64,000 nt of DNA from positions 2,255,494-2,319,493 of the forward strand of contig NC_020173.2 of assembly GCF_000224145.3 (NCBI RefSeq), written 5' to 3'. Under the pieces are notes generated by a model, which ran no database searches, was not told the origin of the DNA, and saw only the letters and a program-made list of their open reading frames with translations. The stretch comes from Ciona intestinalis. Lineage: Eukaryota > Chordata > Ascidiacea > Phlebobranchia > Cionidae. How positions within the stretch are numbered: the first letter of the stretch is position 1; each line of letters starts with the position of its first letter. A program made the position numbers and the translations under genes. Shown here one piece after another: positions 12,017 to 25,400 of the stretch.

Positions 12017-13494
12017 TATGTACTAAGATAAACAATATATCTGTAACATAGATAAGGTTTCCAGTTATTTTAATTATGAAAATACAAACTATGAGTGTTG
12101 GTGTGACATGGTATATTGACGGTGGTGACCGGCGACAATTTTAAACTCTTTTCTATATCTTCCTGGTACCCACAGTGTCATTTGTTTAAAAAAATAAGGG
12201 ATTTGGTTTAAAAATGCCCAAAAGGTGCGTATTGGAGAGATGTAAGAACCAAATTACAATTTTTTTACTGGTATCCAGCGGCAGGAATACCAAGTAATTC
12301 TCCACTCTGTTTAATAGTGTGACATGCTAACATGGTAACATTGAAAAAATAATAAAAAGACATGGGTGTAACACTCTTATCAAAGTAAAAAAGGGCCAAA
12401 CGTTTGTTCGTTTATTGATGAAATATGTATATATGTATGTTTATGTAATCATTTATACCGCATGTATTACTACGTTTATGTAATGTTGGTACAGCATTTT
12501 GTGTTGCATGGAAAACAAGCTGTTTGCATTCTTTTTGCAAAACGTGTGGTTTCTATTATAATACACTGTCCAATTATATTGGATATGTTTCTCTATTAAC
12601 TAAATTCTAGGAGGGAGTCGCTTAACTATACCACAAAACAAATTTTAAACTAGTTACCTAAACGCTCCGACTAATGTTTACTACGCTAACAATAACGTGA
12701 AATAAAAACTTAAAACAGAGTACATATTGTGTTGTTATCACACATTAAAACATCCTTTTGAAAGTCGCGCGAACTAATCGTAAGTAATGTTCGTGTACGT
12801 TATATCTAGAAGGAAAAGGAAGCAAACAAGCGGTCAGGTAACAAAATAAATAATTGAACTAAACTTAAAAGATATCTATGGAGCTAATTGAAATATATGG
12901 TGTTAAATAGAAATCTTATATTAATGTTTTTCAAATTTACTTGTGCAGTAGCTTTGAATACTTTGGTGATGTTTTAAAGCCCAAAATACGTGAATAAAGA
13001 CATAAAACACGCATTGGCGTCTAAGCCAGAGGATACGGTATTCAAGATTCTGTCATCATCATTGGCGAGCGGCCAGCGGGTAAAGAAATATTAAGTACCG
13101 CGGGGGAATATGGGACACCTTCGACACATAATATCCAAATCTCCGGATCGTGTTTAAACAATTAACAACAGTCTACCGGGGTTGTGCGAATGCGGTATTA
13201 TAATTCTTTGAATGCTCTTTATTTACCACCAAATGGGACGAGAAAATATCGTCGCGTATAAAGTTACAATCCACAGTAACTATTGTTTGTCACTTTTGTC
13301 CATGCCCTTTTTCCTTTGCCGACAATTCCCCTATGTCCAGCGAACTTCGGAAGTTTGTTTCATTTACGAGGTCAGCATACATGCAGTCTGTGGTCATATC
13401 GAGCAGTGTTGAAAATACGAGGTTAAGTTGAAAGAAGATATTTTGTACTAAATAATAATCGAAAAATAGTGAAAGTTTTATTCGACAGGCGAAA
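12017..13494. other. divergent intergenic region (zmynd8 / adhesion GPCR)
   Basis: Separates the zmynd8 start ATG (minus) from the adhesion GPCR start ATG (plus), so both promoters must lie here or in unseen 5' exons. AT-rich with no convincing reading frame. Contains one decayed MITE (13097-13256). No TATA box or other strong site stood out. Confidence 0.6.
13097..13256 (-). repeat. MITE copy, decayed, one end missing
   Basis: Begins CGCGGGGGAATATGGGACAC and runs through ATCGTGTTTAAACAATTAAC and ACCAAATGGGACGAGAAAAT, but the closing terminal repeat is not recognisable. Lies about 240 bp before the adhesion GPCR start codon. Confidence 0.7.
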
Positions 13495-16400
13495 ATGAAG
13501 ATCGCTAATTGGTTTGTCGCTGTATTATTTCTCATAAACTTAGGTAAAAAGTTTACAATGGCAATTTCAGTAGTACCTTTTTAACCAATTCTATTCTTTC
13601 TATCCATAAGATGTCGGAATTCAGCTTCACGCGATTCGTCTGCGCAGCCAAAGCTTCGCGAATTTTGCTCTTGGCCAATCGCCCAACACCCCCCAAGCAG
13701 ATTCACAGGAGATAAGGAAGCTAAAGGTGATGTTCACACTGAGTTCCACGAATGGACTTCTGTTGTATTATAGAGGCATCGGCAACTCATGGATTGCTGT
13801 TGGCATGCAGAACGGTGCACTGATGTTCAGTCTTGGAAAGGTATATTAATCGGAATTTTCATTAGTAGTTAGCATATTACAAATTATACGTTTATGCCAA
13901 GCAGAAAAACGAAGCTACTGTGACGCTGCCAGTGGCGCAGCATTTAGAGGTTTCTGAGGAGTTTCATGTCTTGAAGTTTCAGCGAAACGGCTCGAAAGTA
14001 AGCATGGAAAATAAAACTAGAATATTTATTATACTTTGCCTATTCTATTTGTTCTGCTATAGTTAAGACTTGAAATGGACGACTTACAACCAATCAACTA
14101 TAAAGTACCGAGGCAGTTTCTCTCAGCTTTTATCACAACAACTGTTTCTGCTATGCTTCTAGGTAAGATAAGAACTTGCATGACTGTAAGGTACAAAAAT
14201 CACTTATCTAATTTTCTGTCACGCTTGCAGGACTGTCTCAAAATTCCACCAACGAATTAATGTACAGCCAAACGCTATCCTCTTGCGTGTACAGACTCTC
14301 GATTAATGAAAGATATATTCTGTCACCTGAAGACGCACTTGAGACCCGGGATATTGAACCATGCCAAGCAAGTTCCCCAATTCAATGCGGAAATCCGTAT
14401 TGCGGAAATGGTGGAATCTGCTACAAGACATTGGATTGCAATGATCATATAACAGGTTTGTGCTGATTTTAAAATTACCCAATGTTTTGCTGACGTGCTC
14501 CAATTAGCTCACATTAGTTTTGAGACACACCGACGATTGACTTTCCTATAAATCCTACACAATTGCATTCCTCGCAAAATCAGAAATATAAAGCATTGAA
14601 TAAATTGATAAAGTCGATCAACACTGTTTTTGTTAAAACTATGACAAAAAAACCACTTCTTAGTTGTTCCGGTTAAATAAAGTGTTGGCCCATATTTTAC
14701 ACCAAAATGTTTTCCTGTATGTACTAGAACCCGCAAAGTAATTTGCAATTTTTATTTTATTTTCACAGTGGAAAAGGTAAATGGAAAACGAGCAGAAGAA
14801 TCACAGCAAGAAATTGAAGTAGGAAGATTATTCAAGTCAGTGGAATTCGAATTCGGTAAGTACAAAAAAGCGACCGAGTACAGAATCGAAATAAGAAAAC
14901 GACTCTATAAGATTTGAAGAGTGCGTGTGCAAGAAATCACACAAATTACATGTGGCTTTGTGGAAAACGCAACTTAAACAGCAAGGGAACGGCTAATTGA
15001 GAATTAACGAGTACATTGTCCACTCGGCTGAGCTCAATAGCATTTTGGTCGTAATTTGTGCTCAATGGCGTCGGGATATTGTAAATAACTTTAGTAGATT
15101 GTTCTCCGCATTTCCTTCTGTTCGTAACTTCCAACCGAACGGCGTCCGATCCTTTTCTGGCAGTTTTATCGCTAATTAGTCGAAAGGCCGACGATTCATT
15201 GCAGTACCGAGCTACTACTTGGCTCCCTGAATGATAGAATGCCTCATTTTGAATGTCATTTCGCAAGAGGGGGTCTTGCCGTTGAAACCAAGTCCCCATG
15301 CCTGCGTTGCAATCGCTGTGTCGTTCCGTTTCCCAACTATTGTCTAGCGGGTCATAAATCAAGTTCGTGACGTCACGGAAAACTGTACCACGCTTAGAAA
15401 CGACGTCATGAATTTGGCCCGATCGACCGAGCGCGTAATCTGCATTGAGGTCACTTGGTCGCTTTTGTATTGAAACTCTTATTTGCCCATCTTTGTTGGT
15501 GGTCGGTTTCACGCAAATAGCATCGATACTTGTAGATTGGGTTCGTTTCAAAGCACTCAAACAGCCTGAAAAGTAAACGATATATTAACAAATTGCAATT
15601 AGTATGGTATATTATGTTAAGTAATATGGGGCTAAATACTTACCGGTTTTGATGTGATCGGTAACTCGAATTGGTGCCTTTGAAAACCATTGGTTCTTTA
15701 TTGGGTCGTAGCAATCAACGTCAGTTAAATACTCTGTATTCTGTGTTCTTGTTCTTCTGCCTTGTGTCGTGCGTCGTGCCCCAAGAATGTAAATTCCAGT
15801 GCTGCCGCATTTATCGTGAGAACCGTTTATTGCTGTACCGGTAGTAGCTTGAAAACCAGTCACATAACCGTGTTTGGTCAACACTGCTGATTCCAGGCAC
15901 CAAGCACGACAAATATTGGGTGACTGGTTGGTAGACTTATTTGTTGGAGTCGTTGTTGGCGTACAAGTGCCACTACCTACAGTGTAGAGCTTTTTAGCCG
16001 ATAAGTCCATGCTGCATCTGTTGGTAGTGTTATGTTTATCGGCTCTTTTCGTTGACTTATAATTTGGGTTGTATCTGTAGATTCTTATGTTTGTGTTCGG
16101 TCTGACGTATTGTGACGTGACGACATATAGATAATTGTTAATTGTGACGGTATCGACCACGTGTTCGTCTGCGTCAGTTGTGATGTCATCAACTATTTCC
16201 GCTTTCCACTGCGAGTCTGTGACGTCATTTGTTGGAGAAAATTTGACCAAAGTGTACGAGCATCGAACCCCTCCGTTGTCACAAATTTCTACGTCTGTTC
16301 TGTACAGCGCGCACAGGTCGTTGTCTGGCGTGTCTTTTCCAAGACAACGAGCGGTCAGAATCTCGGCCGAAAGCTCCCGAGTGATGGCGCTAGTGTCACT

Positions 16401-19400
16401 GTCCACGTAACGCAGAAATTCGATGTAGTTTTGTACGACAGAGTTGAACGCTAGAGTGTGCAAATCGAGCATACCGCAATCTAATGCAAAGGGTAGAACC
16501 TTGGCTGCTAAAACGTGATCCATACTTTCACTTTTACATGTCATTAGTTGTTGCATTAGGCCGTGCATTTGAAAATAACCAACAGCTGACAACAAGTGTC
16601 TTACGTCTTCGGTAGAAGCCTTTTTAATCCAACTGCAGAGTTTACTTTCACTTGAGGTGTATCGCTGGTAACCCTTGTTTCGTTTATTTGTCAATTCTTC
16701 TTTTGCCTTCCAAAAAGAAACACCAGCTTTACGGTTTCGACCGCAATTTTCTAAGTTCTTTAGAAATCCGAAAACCCGACGTAAGGTTTTTGGACTGAAC
16801 ATATCGTCTTCGTCCATACGGACTCGTAACTTCCCTTTCTGTGACTCGGTCATACCCGAATCAAACATGGCACGAAAGTAGTCACTGTTAGATGTTAGAA
16901 CCTCCTTTGAGATATTTAACTTTCTGCTGCCACAGTAAATCGCAAAGTAGTCTCTCTTCATGTTTAAATAACTTTTCTTAACACCTTTAAATGAAAGAAC
17001 ACGTTGATTAAAATTAGGTCTTAAACCTTCATTAGTCCTGGCGCGGTATCGCAAATACCACCGAACGTATAATCTTAACCGCAAATCCCACAACGCAAAC
17101 AAAACCTAACTACATTGAAATAGTAGCCATGCGAGCACTATACAATGTTGGGCCATTCTTATCCCAATAGGCTATAAAGCACAATCGGTCTAACTAGCGA
17201 GGAGGCAACAATTCAAACCACTGGTGTGCCCTAGCCTAGCAAACAAACAGTAAGCGAGTAAACACTCAGTACAGACAATCTATATTGAATTTACAGACGT
17301 ACTTATGTTGTCGCCCATGTTAACCAATATTAAAGTACATTCCATACCTCAATCAATAACCTATGTTTCTGCCTGACATATTTATTTTCCGTGACCACCG
17401 TAAGTACGTTCGGATTACGAATTACAAGCGATGACTGACAGTCAATCAATACTAATTTAAATGCAGTTGTGCATGAATTAATACTCGCTACACGTATACA
17501 GTAAACGTCTCGCTACATACTGAACTAAACTTGGTAAACGCATACACAGTGACACATTGATATAAGTTTACCAATGAATATTTTAACCAAGCCATAGACC
17601 TGTTTAGATAGAAGCTCTTCTCAATATGCCACCCAAGTTCCACCAATATTCATCTATAGCCGCTCTGTTTACGTTCAATTATCTCTTTCAGATCTAAATA
17701 AAGGCACCTGTGTAGGCCGTAAAACCGCTAGTCACTTTGACATCAGTGACACTCGCATCACCAGCAATTGGTAGCAAACGTAAACACGCGTTTACTCCTG
17801 ATAGGTCTATGACGTCGGCAAGCGCATAGTTTTCAAGCAGTAATTATTTGTCATCGTTCAGTTCAAACAGGACTAACTATATGTTTAGGCGTCGTCTCTA
17901 CGCACACGCCAATGTTGCCTAATTCGGCCGCGGAGTAACGGCACAGGCCTGTAATTTGAGATCGAATTCTCTGTACTGTACAATTGTATCCTCTCACTTA
18001 ATTAGAACCGTATATGAAATATTGCTTCAGATCTTTATAATACAGCTTCGTTTACGACAGCCTAACCACTTTAATCATTAGACGTTAAACTACGTTTTAT
18101 GATCAGGTTTCCCTCTGGCCACTTCAATAAAGTTCAATTCATCGACATTGTAAACCTAGTGAACTCCCATGTGATATAAAAACGTCTAACTGAACTGCTT
18201 TTTAACTATATCTTATCAACCAATTTGTCTGGAACATGTTGTCTGACAAGTAGTTCTCATCTGGCAAGGGAATAGTAGAGAATGCTCAGACTGCAGTGAA
18301 AATTGCGCCTTGCCTTGTACTCGCTTGGGAACTGGTCCTCGCACTTTACAGCGTGTTTGCCTAATTCCAGCGCAGCAGTTGGCGACCGTTTGCTCACTCG
18401 TAAATCCTTTATACACCTGCGTTTTTCCACCGTGCGAACCAAGCAGCACACAAAGCGACAGAAGCGGCCCATCCACGCGACTTGTTGCTTACATATGCGA
18501 CAATGTCAAACTGCACCGTTTCTCATCAGCCTCGCTGGTCTATATCTGCACGGTAATCTCTGGTCCTTGAGTATGCGCAGACATGTTTCCGCGAGAATAA
18601 CAACGTAAACAATGGCTGATTGACGGCAATGTGATGGCAGCGGTCTGTTGGGGATTTTTAGATCCAACCATGTTAATAACGCCTTGCAATCATTTGCGGT
18701 TTTCGATCTATAATACGTCCTGCCAAACGTTCTAACGCTAGACCCGTGGGTGGTACCTTTTAATGCGCATTTTATAGTTGTACTGGTTTGTTATAAATAG
18801 CCCCGCCTCCACTAAAGCCATTTCCTCCTTAATGCAATGGATACTATAGCATGCTGCTGTTTACTAGCTCACCCGCACAATTGTTGCAATGGTACATTAA
18901 TCATTTTTGTATACTGTGTAACAGAGGAGTTGTCGTACTATATAACAGAGAGGCTTTCGCTTTATCTGCGCCTACATAACGCGCTTTTCGAAACAGCTAT
19001 ATCGATTTTTTTGAGGTCGATGCGCTCATACAATATTCATTGCACCACTGTGGCTTATTACTTCAGGACTGGCTACTACACCTTATATACCATTTGCTAT
19101 ATACAGTGGCACAACCATTTGCGAGGAAACGCTGCGGGATGAGCTGAGATACTTACGAACGTAACACCCTTGCACAGACGCGGCGAGGTGAAAGATTTCT
19201 AACTCGGAAATCCCGTTAGATAACGCTTCGTAACTTTTACGCTTCTGTCGTATATTTAAACAGAACTAAGAAAGATAGAATTTAATAGACATTAAAAATT
19301 CAACTGTTTTTTTGCTTGGTGCTGTGTATTCGTTATAACACGGGCGTGTTTTTCGTACACCTTGCCTTCCAAGAATGTAACTTGCAACCGAACCAATTTA

Positions 19401-22400
19401 GTTTTGAACACCCATGAAAAACGGTATGTGTACCGGAATTTCATAATTTTTGTTCTGGCATGTGCATCGGCTTTGTATGAAATACGACACCATAGTGAGC
19501 GTCATAACAGGTTGGGTTCAACAGGCCTAATTGGCGCGATCGGTATAACACTGGCTCCGCGCTGCAGCGTCGGCGGTCGTCGCAGTTCTAATCTCAAATG
19601 GAAGATTGGAAAATTGACTTCTCTTTATCATTACCCGCCCAAAAGGGGAAACATCAGCGCAATTGTAGTTGAATATCGTCAAAATTAACGAAATCAATCC
19701 AGGGTCTATGAATTCTTTGCACCACGGTGGTCCCTGCTTATACTAGCAAGGAAGTAGGTATACAGCCACCTGTTACCTGTTATGGCGTCCCTTCGGTCGC
19801 GTAAGCTTGTTTATCATGCGTCGTCGGCATGCCAGATTAGATCAATTCGTCAACGAGGTAATGAAGCTCGTAGCGTTACAAATATCACATAAGACACGTC
19901 TGTAGGAAATCACTACGGGGCTATTGTGATTTACCACTGCGTGAACTATACCTACCCACCTGCCCGGTAGAATTACAGTTTAAATCTCGAACGTCTGCTG
20001 TCCAATTTCAAACCGCACTTTTACTCGCATTTCCGCACTGCATTTGACAAAGACTTCAAACTGTTCGTTTTTTCTCCAGGCCAAAAACTCTTCATACACT
20101 CTATAAGGTTAACCTCACTTCAAAGGGAAACTGGTGAATCATGCGATACAATCGACTACGAAGTTCAAATCAAAGGCGATCAAAGTTACCACAATTATAG
20201 TGAAAGACAGGAGGTTATATCATATATATAGTATACTGTGCGGGAAGATGGGCACCTTTAGCAAATGATATCCAAATATCCTGATCGTGTTTTAAACAAT
20301 TAACAACGGTCTATGGAAGTCGTGAGGATACTGCTTAATAATTATCTGAATGTTCTTTGTTTACTATTAAAAAAGGCGAGAAAATAGAACGAAAAAGTGT
20401 CCCATTTTCCCCACCATACCATAAATATTTTCTTACAGCCTCTTGGCCAATGCTGTTTTGTGTTTCTTTAAAAAATATTTAACTTTTACAAACACTAATT
20501 TACAAAGACTACTTTTCTATAAACCTTTGCTCTAAATTGTTGTAACTTGAATGCACCACCTTAGCGGTTTGAATCTGTTTAAATAGTACTTATTTAAACA
20601 GTGCAACTTCGGTCGTCAAACCAGTGTTGTTCTTTTTAGACCGCAATTTCAACATCGAGTCGTACTTTGTTTCTACATTGGCCTGTGCCAACCACAGCGA
20701 TACGAGTGAAGATAAGCGGTATAGAAAGCCAAAACTGTCGACTACAAGCTAATTTTACCGGCTGCAGTGTAACAAGTTCTATAAAACAATCGTATTTGAA
20801 CATGGTCCCATACAACGGTACGCAAACAGCTATAAACGCAACGTACAATACATTGCTCAAATCAATAGTCATATTCTACACACTGTTTTTCATATAGTAG
20901 GGTGGGGGGAGATGAGACACCTTTTCATTCTATTTTCTCGTCCCGCTTGGTAGTACAAAGAACATCCAAAAAATTATAAAACCCCAACCTCATGACTTCT
21001 ATACATCGTTGTTAATTGTTTAAAACACGATCAGGATATTTGAATATTAGGTGCTAAAGGTGTCTCATCTTCCCCACCCTACTATTTATGTATTTATCTC
21101 GAAGAGTTCGATTTCTCGTTTGTATACGGTCTGGTTAAGTTATTAGCAACGTGTTTTGTATGCAAAACACCTAAAACAAACTATTTTCAGACTGGTTACC
21201 GGTTATTCAGACCTTTTATTCGACGTTGAATACAACTTGGCTAAACTATGGACCAGTAAACGACTGGGTAGACTTTGAAAACCCAAAACAAAGGAATGAC
21301 AATATTTTCAAGCATCGCCTTCTAGATTCTTTCGAAGTTTTACAAGACCGAAATTTAAGCATTAAACTAGAAGTTATTTCTGGCGCAAAGAAAACAATTT
21401 GGGTCCTGAATCTTGCAGAGTGTGATCAAAGTATAACGAAAATGTATTTGCTGGAGAAAATTCAACAGCAACTGAAAACTTTAAAGGATTCAGGAATGGG
21501 GAATACGGTCGAGGATGTAGGGTGTAACTGGAAACTGGTCACAGGACAAACTAGTGCCGTGAATAATTCAGGTATACACATAATTGCTTTACTTGGTGTA
21601 ATATATAATAGAGTGGGGTAAGACAGGACACCTTTATCACGTAATATCGAAGTATCCTGATCGTGTTTTAAACAATTAACAAAAGTATTTTGGAGGCATG
21701 AAAATGCGTTTTCAAATTCCTCATGTTCTTTGTTTATTACCAAATAGGACAAGAAAATAGAGTAAAAAGGTGTTCTATTTCCCCACCCTACCATATGTAG
21801 CAGGAGACGAAATAACAAATTGCGAAATAACAAAAAATGTTCCGAACCACACACTGAGCCATAGACCCGTGTAATCCTATTTGTAGAATAGTTGTCATAT
21901 ATGGTATAAACTCTGTACAGTGCGCGTTTGTTCCGCCCGTGTTTCCTATGCCATGCACTATATAACTCACCCCTGGTGCTTGTTCATTGGATCAGTAATT
22001 CTACGAGTGTATATACCATCACTAGTTTAAGCCAAAAAGTAAACAAGTCTGTAGCGTTGTGAACATGGCGTGAGGCGCCTTGAAGCAAATCAAAATCTAA
22101 TCACAGGCAATTTGCTCTCCAATTTCTTAATCAAAGTTCATTTGTTTATTTGTTTACTTAGATCCGTATGTTCGACTGTCAGTTCGCCGCCTTCTCGAAT
22201 CAACCGATGTCTTCAGATACTTTCCCAAAACGGAGCTCGCATTTGAACAATACAAACGACCGATTTCATTGAATTCAAGCTCAGAATGCGCAACATTATG
22301 CTTACAGAAACGTTCACCTAAATGCACTGGATTCGATGTTACAAAATATCCAGAAAATTCCGGATCAAACCGGTTCGGCTGCCGACTTATAACAGCTCCA

Positions 22401-25400
22401 TCTTCGACTATAGACCTGGGTTATAATTTAAACTACGATACATACATTGTGGCAGGTCGGTTTTAGAACATATACGCCAAGTATTGCTTTTTTGTAAACA
22501 TTTTGCTTCAACCTTTTTAGAACAATTCCAAAGCTACCTCCCAGTTCAGAAAACTTCATATTCTCTTCAATTAAAAGGTAATAGCACCATCTCTTTATAT
22601 GTATAGTATGGTGGGGTACACCTTTAGCAAATTATATCAAAATGCCTACACCGTTTTTTACACAATTAACAACGGTCTGCGGGAGTGGTGAGGATACGGT
22701 TTTATAATTCGATGTCCTTTTTTACTGCCAAATGGGACGAGAAAATGGAACAAAAAGGCGTTCCATTTTCCCCCACCCTTATACTATATACTATTTTTAC
22801 AGTGTTATAACAGAATCTACATTTTAGATTGGGTTGACCCTGGCTATCAATGCGAGTGTGTCAATCAAATGATCGGCGCTAGGTGTGACAACGACAGTAG
22901 CCATGACAACACATACCACGTGATACTGAACCGACACACAGAAGAACTCGAGTAAAAAAAATTAACTAAAAACTTTAATATCAATCTACCTAATTATAAC
23001 TACTGTACAGGTTACATTGTACAATGAAGAATAGCTCACTCATACGAATCCAATTCGCTTCTCTTGTCTCGAAAATGGGCGAGGGGCCTACGTCAGACTT
23101 ATATGACGTAACCAGCCGTTCATCAGCATTGATAAGAGCAGTATGTGATGGGAAACCGGTAATCATGTTTTCTAAAATAGGAGTTCAATTAAATGCTTGT
23201 CGCATCGGACATGTGTGTTTGCGCAGGACATAAACCAATCTTTGTCAAATACGAAAACTTGTTTCACACCAATCGGCAACATATGTCATTTCGCTGTCCC
23301 TTAAAAATTTCAATTTTCACTACAAAACGCACAGTTTTTTCATTTAAAATCTTGGGGCATGCAGCGTCTAGAACCTTTAACATCTGAGTTAACGTGTAAA
23401 TAACAGTCTGATATAAATAGGATGAAAAAATCTTATGCAGACTCGCCCATCCTATATAACTTGTATGAATGGATTAATGCTTTTGTATTTACAGTCGTGC
23501 AAATTGTCGGTGACACGTTTGCTATCCTTACTACCACCTACGAATCTATCTGACGTCGAAATTCGATTTGTTTGCGAAAGCTCAGCGTCTTACAACTTCA
23601 CACTTCCAGATATGAATAGTTTTGAAGGGCATACAATTCATGAATCGGGTAAATTTGTAATTTATAGAGTTTTTTTTTTTTAAATGAAATAAATCATTGA
23701 AAGACACTTAACGGTAATTATTTCAACCAAGAGGTTCTTAATAGGTGGTTTAAATTTAGCCATATATACTAAAAAAACTTTGTTATATCACCCTTTCTCC
23801 TAAAACAATCACCTACGACGTTACATATGTGGTAACTCGAGACAGCACGAGGTGTATGAAACAGAACACCCTTGTTATGATGGCTGCGAATGCTCCGCCA
23901 TGCGAGGATAAAACAAGTTAAATACTTTCATTCATTCACATATTTAGTCCAACTGGTAAACGACGTAATTTTTTTTTTACAGCAAGCACTCCCTCTACTC
24001 CATTGCAAGAAACATCAACTAAACATGTCCTGTCGACTACAATACAAAACAATGCGCATAATACAACGGAGAGAAGTCTGTCAAGTAGTGATGTTAAAGT
24101 ATATGAGAAGCAGAACAGCGTCGACGGAGAAGACGGCCTTCTTCTGCTTGACCTGTTTCAATCAGAAGATGTCGGAACCATGATTGAGCCAACAAAAGCA
24201 CCGATAAGGTATAAATGATATAACAGTTTTAGTATGGTCCTGCTGAGTAAGATAGGACACCTTGTTCACATAAAATCCAAATATCCTGATCGTGTTTTAA
24301 ACAATTAACAACGGTCTACGACGAAAGTCGTGAGGATACGCTTTTATAATTCTTTGAATGCTCTTGTTTACTGCCAAATGAGACAAAAAAATAGAACGAA
24401 GAGGTGTCCCATCTTCCCCTGTCGTACTTTTATACTGTGGAGTAAAAGTTAACATTTTTATTCATTAGACTTCAAGCACTTTTGCATCTTGGTGAACCGA
24501 ACACGACAACTGCAACACTTGCTGAAACTTTAGCTGTAACCACGCAAAACATCGTGACGACCGCAGAAACGGTTAAGCATTTTGTTATCTTACTTCTAAG
24601 GCTTATAACTTTTACTTTTAGACCGCAATATTGCATACCAACGAAGCTATCTCACCTACCAGCAACACTATAACTTGCTCCAGCGTAACCGTTGACGGCG
24701 TAAAGTTTTATGAAAGTTCGCCGGGAATTATTTCAACCAACTGTCCACCAGGTATATGTTCATAACATAAAAGCTGAATTTCAGACTGAATTCACATGAA
24801 CGCCGTTCCAGAAGCTCGATAGATATTTTTTTAAGTTTACTAGAGCGTCGATTCGGTACCCCACCCCAATTTAATCAAAATTCCAATGTATATAGCAAAA
24901 AGGGGGGGGGGATGTGATACATTTAGCACAGAATATCCAAATGTCCTGATCGCGTTTTAAACAATTAACAACGGTCTATGGGAGTCGTGGGGAAACGGGG
25001 GGGTTTTTAAATTTAATTTATTTGTTTATTACCAAATTTGACGAGAAAATTAAACTATATATATTGGATTTGTATAAGAAATTAACTGTCAGTGCCAGAA
25101 GCTCTCGTCTGAAAATAAAAAGGTGTCCCATCTTCTCCCAGCACCCTGCTATATATTGAGTTTACTGTAACGGCGAATCGGTTGTTCCACAAATATGGAT
25201 TGAGCGTTAATATTATAAATATAGGAATACTAAATACACATATTTTCCCAAGGGACGATGGGTCGAGTTACACTTGAATGCCAACAAGGTGGTCAATGGT
25301 CACACGACGTTCCAGATATGAGCCAATGTATCTCGGATCGCATTTACGAAATATCTCGATCGTTGGAACATTTAGAACCAGGTGGAGCTAACATGTGGCT

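Noticed and set aside
11299-12026. Plus-strand frames opposite the first zmynd8 exon
   Set aside because: They mirror a real low-complexity Ser/Thr/Pro-rich coding exon on the minus strand.
16962-17102. Longer N-terminus for the BTB-kelch gene
   Set aside because: The extra frame has no ATG and does not resemble a BTB start; the ATG at 16961 begins right before the BTB core.
18216-18608. Overlapping open frames on both strands
   Set aside because: All frames are open because of composition; translations show no family features. Kept only as a compositional observation.
19362-19688. 108-codon open frame in the host intron
   Set aside because: No recognisable domain, no splice partner in phase with the adhesion GPCR and no clear promoter; length is not remarkable for 3 kb of non-coding DNA.
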